A stretch of 11,023 bases of DNA from Candidatus Bathyarchaeota archaeon (GTDB taxonomy: Archaea; Thermoproteota; Bathyarchaeia; TCS64): positions 1-11,023 of the forward strand of contig JAUVHT010000014.1 in assembly GCA_030593155.1 (NCBI GenBank), written 5' to 3'. Below, piece after piece: positions 6,695 through 11,023 of this stretch. A program made the translations under genes and the position numbers. The notes below the pieces were generated by a model that ran no database searches, had not been told where the DNA came from, and saw only the letters and a list, made by a program, of their open reading frames with translations. Positions within the stretch are counted from its first letter, which is position 1; the number at the start of each line of letters is the position of its first letter.

Positions 6695-6705
6695 CATAAC
6701 TTATT
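6695..6705 (+). promoter_or_regulatory. TATA-like box of the E1-like gene, suggesting a leaderless transcript
   Basis: cataacttatt at 6695-6705 has its centre about 27 nt before the ATG at 6728, and no Shine-Dalgarno lies between. That geometry fits a leaderless mRNA beginning at or next to the start codon. Confidence 0.45.
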
Positions 6706-6727
6706 GAGTTCAGTGCACACAAGATCG

Positions 6728-7798
6728 ATGGGCACAATGTCACCCTTCAACGTTCAGGGACTCTCGGAAGAGGAGCTTGAGTACTATTCCCGACAGATAG
6801 TCCTAGACGAAATCGGCGCGACGGGCCAGAAGAGGCTGAAAGAGGCCCGAGTCTGCGTCGTCGGCGTCGGCGGCCTGGGCAGCCCCGTGACGATACAGCT
6901 GGCCTCTATAGGTGTAGGGTACCTCAGGATCGTTGACAGGGACGTGGTGGAGGTGTCGAACCTCCAAAGGCAGCACATATACGGCATGGACAGGATCGGC
7001 CACCCCAAAGTCGAGGCTGCCGCCGAGAGACTGGAGCTGTTGAATCCCTTCGTCGAGGTCGAGCCCGTCCCCATGGGCCTGACACCGGGGAACGCCGAGA
7101 GGCTCATCGAGGGCGTGGATCTGGTCGTGGACTGCCTCGATAGCATGTCGTCCAGGTACTCCCTCAACAGGGCCTGCGTCAATCTGGGGATTCCGTATAT
7201 ATATGGAGCGGTCATCACCCACATCGGCAACGCCTCCACCTTCATCCCCGGCGATACGGCCTGCCTCGAATGCTTCCAAGGCAACATGGACGACGACGCC
7301 CTCCCCACATGCGCCGTGGCCGGCGTACACCCATCCGTGATCAGCATCATTGCTAGCATCCAAGTCTCCGAGGCGGTGAGAGTCCTGCTTGGTAGACCTC
7401 CTAATCTTGCGAACAAACTCATCTTCTGCGACCTAGAGGACCTGTCCTTCGAGAAGATCGTCCTCGCGAAGGTGGAGACCTGTCCAGTCTGCGGAAGTAG
7501 GCCCCGCTCCGAGCCCTCGACCATAAAGCACGACCCGGTCCAGGAGATATGCGGGAGGGAGGGCCGCAGGGTCTTCGTGTTCACCCCGGACGACGACCTC
7601 GACATCGACCTGGAAGGTTTGAATAGCCGTCTGAGGGCCGCAGGTTACCAGCCCAGCGTCGAGGCGAAGCTGGGAACCAGCTTCAGCAAAGGGCCCGTGA
7701 AGGGGAGCGTTCTTAAGAGCGGTGTAGTGATTCTGGAGGGTGTCGACGGCATGGACGAGGCCATCAGGCTCCGCGGAAGCCTACTGCCCGGCGTGTAA
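6728..7798 (+). CDS. E1-like ThiF/MoeB/HesA family adenylyltransferase with C-terminal extension
   Basis: E1-like enzymes adenylate the C-terminal Gly of a ubiquitin-like sulfur carrier for thiamine, molybdopterin or tRNA thiolation, or for protein conjugation. Read from ATG 6728 the protein has 356 residues. The nucleotide fold shows YSRQI (20-24), GVGGLG (46-51), Asp70 and SNLQRQ (77-82), then DCLDS (135-139). Two CxxC pairs (Cys179/182 and Cys252/255) would bind structural zinc. Cys195 in PTCAVAGV is at the position of the ThiF catalytic cysteine. Residues about 270-356 form an extra domain beginning EICGREG, which resembles the CGR-starting tail of some ThiF/MoeB proteins. An ATG at 6737 is the alternative start; the frame is open further back but lacks start support. 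No ubiquitin-like partner is encoded here. It ends 3 nt from the convergent methyltransferase. Confidence 0.92.
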   Translation: MGTMSPFNVQGLSEEELEYYSRQIVLDEIGATGQKRLKEARVCVVGVGGLGSPVTIQLASIGVGYLRIVDRDVVEVSNLQRQHIYGMDRIGHPKVEAAAERLELLNPFVEVEPVPMGLTPGNAERLIEGVDLVVDCLDSMSSRYSLNRACVNLGIPYIYGAVITHIGNASTFIPGDTACLECFQGNMDDDALPTCAVAGVHPSVISIIASIQVSEAVRVLLGRPPNLANKLIFCDLEDLSFEKIVLAKVETCPVCGSRPRSEPSTIKHDPVQEICGREGRRVFVFTPDDDLDIDLEGLNSRLRAAGYQPSVEAKLGTSFSKGPVKGSVLKSGVVILEGVDGMDEAIRLRGSLLPGV

Positions 7799-7801
7799 GC
7801 C

Positions 7802-8512
7802 TCATGATTTCACCGCAGTCGCTATGATCAGGCCGCCGAAGGCACGCTCCTTCACTTCGGCATGACCCAGCACACGCCCCATCAGACTCTCCAGCTCTCC
7901 GTTAACGGGCAGAAGCTCATACGTCTTGTAGAGGATGCTCCATGGGTTCCTGTACCCGTACCTTGTCACGAGTCCGCCCAGCAAAGGCACAACATATCGC
8001 ATGTAGAGTGAGAAGACCCCCCTAACGATCCTGTTGTTGGGTTTACCGATGTCTATGACCAGTAGCCTGCCATCTTTTCTCAGGATCATCCCGATCTCCT
8101 CAAGGGCCTTTTCCTTGTCTGTTGAGTCCCGAAGAGCGTATGCAGCACCGACAAACGATACGGTATCCCCCCTGAACGGCAGTGCCTCGAAGATTCCCCT
8201 CACGAAACCCACGTTCTCGCTTCCGTTCCGGGTCTTGGCTACAGACAGCATCCTGTCTGAATAATCCAAGCATAGGAGGGGGTCCCCGACGAATCGGCGG
8301 AGCATCTCGGTGAAGTTCCCCGGTCCGGATCCCAGTTCCAAGCCTACACCCTCCTGGGGGCCTATTTTCTTCAATCCTCTGATCCTGGCCTTGTCGTCCT
8401 GGAAGAAGGAGATGACATGGTTCACCCTCTCGTAGTCATCGATGATAGACTCGAGGGCGTCCTCGACCTCCCGCCAGACAGTCACGACGGATCGCTTCTT
8501 CCCTAAAGTCAT
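7802..8512 (-). CDS. UbiE/MenG-like class I SAM-dependent methyltransferase
   Basis: The protein has 236 residues and matches the size and layout of UbiE/MenG quinone C-methyltransferases. The N-terminal YERVNHVISFFQDD (27-40) corresponds to the family's Y-x-x-x-N-x-x-x-S start. The SAM site includes ELGSGPGNF (59-67) and the acidic CLDYSDRML (81-89). EALPFRGDT (109-117) and AYALRDSTD (124-132) match the UbiE ALRN-D block, followed by LRKDGRLLVIDIGKP (144-158). The tail with MRYVVPLLGGL (171-181) and Y195 resembles the UbiE C-terminal substrate region. The likely reaction is methylation of a prenylated quinone precursor ring, which fits the MenA-like gene nearby; another prenyl acceptor is possible. 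The ATG at 8512 has no clear Shine-Dalgarno, and a TATA-like gcatttatga (minus, about 8521-8530) is so close that the in-frame GTG at 8485 is an alternative start. Confidence 0.85.
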   Translation of the reverse strand: MTLGKKRSVVTVWREVEDALESIIDDYERVNHVISFFQDDKARIRGLKKIGPQEGVGLELGSGPGNFTEMLRRFVGDPLLCLDYSDRMLSVAKTRNGSENVGFVRGIFEALPFRGDTVSFVGAAYALRDSTDKEKALEEIGMILRKDGRLLVIDIGKPNNRIVRGVFSLYMRYVVPLLGGLVTRYGYRNPWSILYKTYELLPVNGELESLMGRVLGHAEVKERAFGGLIIATAVKS

Positions 8513-8562
8513 GTATCAACTCATAAATGCGTCGAAAGGCTCCGACTTCCCCCGTTCTGAAC

Positions 8563-8594
8563 CTTTATCTAGAACGTCAATGGAAAATAGGTGA
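8563..8594 (+). promoter_or_regulatory. Promoter and ribosome site of the ArsA-like gene
   Basis: ctttatct (8563-8570) is a TATA-like box about 30 nt before the ATG at 8599. AGGTGA (8589-8594), an exact match to the archaeal anti-Shine-Dalgarno, lies 4 nt from that ATG. This argues for the start at 8599 rather than an in-frame ATG at 8527 that would put the TATA box inside the gene. Confidence 0.6.
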
Positions 8595-8598
8595 GTCC

Positions 8599-9546
8599 AT
8601 GAGCGTTGAAGGCCTAGCGTTCCTCGACGAGGAGACGCCGAAGATCGTCATGTTCTGCGGCAAGGGGGGCGTCGGCAAGACCACATGCGCCTCGACGGCA
8701 GCAGTCCACTTCGCCCAGCGGGGGCTCCGCACACTTCTCTTGTCCACGGATCCGGCGCCCTCCCTATCCGACATGCTGGAGATTGATGTCCGGGGGGACA
8801 TCACCCCGGTAGAGGCCGTGCCTGGCCTCGACGCCGTCGAGCTTGACTACGATAGGGTCGTCGAGCTCTGGAAGGATAAGTTCGGCGCCGTCGTCTACGA
8901 GGTGATCTCGTCCTTCCTTCCCGTGGACGAGGGCATCATCGAGTACGTGGCGGGCGCGCCCGGGATAGATGAGGAGTTCGCCCTCAGCTACGTCTATGAC
9001 CTCTACAAAGACGGCGACTACGACATCATCGTCTGGGACACGGCGCCCGCGGGGGGAACCCTCAACCTCCTCAAGATACAAGAGACGTTCTACGTTCACC
9101 TCGGGGAGGCCGCGAAGATGTACGTCCGGGTCAAGAGCGCCCTGGACGCCTTAACCCAGGGAAGATCCAAGAGAGACCCGCTGAAGATCATAGCCGAGTG
9201 GGAACAGCTGGCCAAGAACGTGCTGGACATGATGAAGGACGAGGGGACCAAGGCCCTCCTCGTCACCATACCCGAGGCCCTAGGGGTGAACCAGACCCAG
9301 AGGGTGGCCGAGGACCTGAAGAGTTTCGGCATCAGGGTGAGGGGCATAATCATCAACCACGTGCTGACGCCCGAGGCCGCGAACTCCGGCTTCAACAGGA
9401 GCCGGAGGGAGATGCAGCTCAAATACATAGACGTATTGGAGAGAACATACAGCCCCTCCATGCCCGTGGTGCAGCTGCCCCTCCAGGCCTTCGAGGTAAA
9501 GGGCGTGGAAGCCCTCAAGAAGGTGGAGAGGCTGCTCTTCTCCTAG
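8599..9546 (+). CDS. ArsA/Get3 (TRC40) family ATPase
   Basis: A single-unit, 315-residue P-loop ATPase of the SIMIBI class. Members either power arsenite export (ArsA) or deliver tail-anchored membrane proteins (Get3/TRC40). It has the deviant Walker A GKGGVGKTT (21-29), a switch I-like STDPAPSLSDML (49-60) and a switch II-like DTAPAGGTLNLLKI (147-160), plus TIPEALGV (223-230) and an IINHV (251-255) base-binding segment. Family members normally have His where this protein has Pro54 (DPAHSLSD) and Gly153 (DTAPTGHT); both switch loops are altered together. No CxxC dimer motif and no arsenic genes are visible, so a targeting or membrane-protein role is somewhat more likely than arsenite export. 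The ATG at 8599 is chosen for its ribosome site. It is divergent from the methyltransferase and ends 1 nt from the stop of the convergent radical SAM gene. Confidence 0.92.
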   Translation: MSVEGLAFLDEETPKIVMFCGKGGVGKTTCASTAAVHFAQRGLRTLLLSTDPAPSLSDMLEIDVRGDITPVEAVPGLDAVELDYDRVVELWKDKFGAVVYEVISSFLPVDEGIIEYVAGAPGIDEEFALSYVYDLYKDGDYDIIVWDTAPAGGTLNLLKIQETFYVHLGEAAKMYVRVKSALDALTQGRSKRDPLKIIAEWEQLAKNVLDMMKDEGTKALLVTIPEALGVNQTQRVAEDLKSFGIRVRGIIINHVLTPEAANSGFNRSRREMQLKYIDVLERTYSPSMPVVQLPLQAFEVKGVEALKKVERLLFS

Positions 9547-9547
9547 G

Positions 9548-11023
9548 CTACCTGGACTTACTAAACAGCCTGACGAGGTACTTCAGAGCCCCCTTCAACC
9601 TGATCCCGGCCGTCCCCGGCATCCTGAGCTCCTTCTTTGCCAGGCCCGTCGACTTCTTCGTCTCCTCTATCTCCCAGCGGAGCCGCCGGTACTGTCGGTT
9701 CCTCTCAGCCTCTTCTGATGTGGATGCCATAATCGCGTCTATCTTCCTCATGACATCCCGGGCCAGGTTCAATCCGGCGGCGACCTTGGACGCATCTCTT
9801 GGATCGGTGACCCCCTTCTCGGCCTTGAGGCTGTTCATCCTGATCATGGCCTCGTATGTGGTCTCGACGATCTCGTCCCTCGTCATCCAGTCCGTTTGAT
9901 AGCTGAGGTAGAGCTTCCAGCTCGGCTGGTAGAGTGCCTGCTTGTGCTCCCGCAGGGTCCTGTACAGCTGGGTGTATCCGTACCTCCTTGGGTCGTCGAA
10001 GATCGCGCTGCCGGGATCCAGGAAGGGGGCCATGGGCGCGATGAAGGTGTATATCCCGGCTTCCTTCCCGAACTTATTGTACAGGCGCCTGCTGTACTCG
10101 ACGCTGTCGAGGGCCGATCTGCCGGTCTGCTGGCTCAGGCCCACCATGAAGTAGACGTCGAACTTCTGGCAGCCGTGCTCGACGCCCAGCTGGATGGTCT
10201 TCTCCATCTGGTCGGCGGTGTAGGGCTTCCCCATGACCCTGCGGACGCGGTCGTCGTGGGACTCGGGGCTGATCTCCAGGGTCCAGTTCTCAGTGCTACG
10301 AGCGATCTTCTTCATGTAGTCCCTGGGGACGGCGTCGAAGAGCTCGTAGGTGACGGTGTTGTCCAGCCTCTCCTCCCTTATCTTCTTGAGCACCTCCTCG
10401 GCGTGCCTCATTCCTGACTGGCGGAGGTCGCCTATGAGGAAGATGGGCGCCTTGAAGTACTCGCTTATAATTGAGATCTCCTCCACCAGCCTGTCTGGGG
10501 ACTTCATCACAGCCCTGTCCCTTCCGAAGTGACTGCTGAAGGCATGGCGGCTCCCTCCGCAGGTGATGCAGTCGTAGTTGCACCCCTTGCATGTGAGGAC
10601 GGCGGTGAAGGGGTACTCCATGAAGTTCTCGTATGGGAGGCTGCTCTCCAAGTCGCTGTGCCTCACCACCAGCTTCACCACCTCGCCGTAGTCGATCCAC
10701 ATGTCGTCAATGTCATCTGGCACGAAGCTGAGGGGGTTGACACGCTTCCTTCCCTCCCGACTCCGCCACGTGAGGTTCTCCACCCCCTCGGGCTCCTTAC
10801 CATCGGAGACGTGGTTCATGAGGTCCAGCAGGGGGGGCTCAGTGGTGTCCCCCCGGAGGATGTAGTCGATCTGGGGGAAGTGCTCGATGATCTCCTCGTG
10901 GTAGAAGCTGGCAGAGAGCCCCCCGAGGAGGATGGGCGTGTCTGGATGGTGTTTCTTCACTACTGCGGCGAGGTCAAGGGCCCCGGCGGCGTGTGCGAGC
11001 CAGTGGAGGTCGAAGCCGAAGGC
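9548..11023 (-). CDS. B12-binding domain/radical SAM protein, Ta0216-like (N-terminus outside window)
   Basis: The frame is open to the right edge, so the first part of the protein is missing; 491 residues are visible. The start resembles the second half of a cobalamin-binding Rossmann domain, with ILLGGLSASFYHEE (about 31-44) and RGDTTEPPLL; the His-bearing B12 motif would lie beyond the edge. The radical SAM cluster is CNYDCITC (Cys148, 152, 155), preceded by another Cys at 145 and followed by GGSRHAF. The remaining TIM-barrel contains TLEISPESHDDRVRRVMGKP and VYFMVGLSQQTG. The overall pattern recalls the archaeal family named after Thermoplasma Ta0216, whose reaction is not known to me; this assignment is from memory. 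B12/radical SAM enzymes often methylate unactivated carbons or rearrange rings. A basic C-terminal tail ends the protein. Confidence 0.88.
   Translation of the reverse strand, partial: AFGFDLHWLAHAAGALDLAAVVKKHHPDTPILLGGLSASFYHEEIIEHFPQIDYILRGDTTEPPLLDLMNHVSDGKEPEGVENLTWRSREGRKRVNPLSFVPDDIDDMWIDYGEVVKLVVRHSDLESSLPYENFMEYPFTAVLTCKGCNYDCITCGGSRHAFSSHFGRDRAVMKSPDRLVEEISIISEYFKAPIFLIGDLRQSGMRHAEEVLKKIREERLDNTVTYELFDAVPRDYMKKIARSTENWTLEISPESHDDRVRRVMGKPYTADQMEKTIQLGVEHGCQKFDVYFMVGLSQQTGRSALDSVEYSRRLYNKFGKEAGIYTFIAPMAPFLDPGSAIFDDPRRYGYTQLYRTLREHKQALYQPSWKLYLSYQTDWMTRDEIVETTYEAMIRMNSLKAEKGVTDPRDASKVAAGLNLARDVMRKIDAIMASTSEEAERNRQYRRLRWEIEETKKSTGLAKKELRMPGTAGIRLKGALKYLVRLFSKSR

Noticed and set aside
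6656..6727. N-terminal extension of the E1-like protein from TTG 6656
   Set aside because: It would cover the TATA-like box at 6695-6705 and adds 24 residues without family resemblance before the usual E1 start.
8527..8598. N-terminal extension of the ATPase from ATG 8527
   Set aside because: It would place the TATA box inside the gene and ignores the AGGTGA next to the ATG at 8599.

Overview
The window is archaeal. The evidence is a set of isoprenoid-lipid genes (polyprenyl diphosphate synthase, geranylgeranyl-reductase-type flavoprotein, UbiA-type prenyltransferase), archaeal TATA-like boxes about 25 nt before several predicted transcript starts, a single-chain ArsA/Get3-type ATPase, and a B12-binding/radical SAM protein resembling the Thermoplasma Ta0216 type. 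I cannot fix the phylum from this sequence. Most genes are GC-rich (one hand-counted line of the ATPase gene is about 65% GC). The flippase gene and its roughly 400-base upstream gap are clearly more AT-rich (one counted flippase line is about 38%).

Layout. 1-519 (-): N-terminal part of a zinc-ribbon protein with a long acidic tail, cut by the window edge. 520-920: AT-rich gap with an inverted repeat. 921-2486 (+): a polysaccharide/lipid-oligosaccharide flippase, probably starting at a CTG with a perfect Shine-Dalgarno. 5606-2510 (-): a three-gene co-directional run of polyprenyl diphosphate synthase, geranylgeranyl reductase family protein and FdhD, all with non-ATG starts. 5743-7798 (+), divergent from that run: a MenA-like UbiA prenyltransferase followed by an E1-like ThiF/MoeB adenylyltransferase. 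8512-7802 (-): a UbiE/MenG-like methyltransferase. 8599-9546 (+): an ArsA/Get3-like ATPase. 11023-9548 (-): a B12/radical SAM protein lacking its N-terminus. Three convergent gene pairs abut with gaps of 23, 3 and 1 nt.

How the genes may work together. The conventional reading is archaeal membrane lipid synthesis. However, the UbiA protein carries MenA-type motifs rather than the pattern I associate with DGGGP synthase, the synthase has a small residue at the chain-length position before its first Asp-rich motif, and a UbiE-like C-methyltransferase lies nearby. With the reductase this could make and tailor a prenylated, possibly saturated quinone-like compound. E1-like and FdhD sulfur-transfer families and a B12/radical SAM enzyme are also close by. 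The joint pathway is inference; the individual family calls are much firmer. No RNA genes, CRISPR arrays or insertion sequences were seen.
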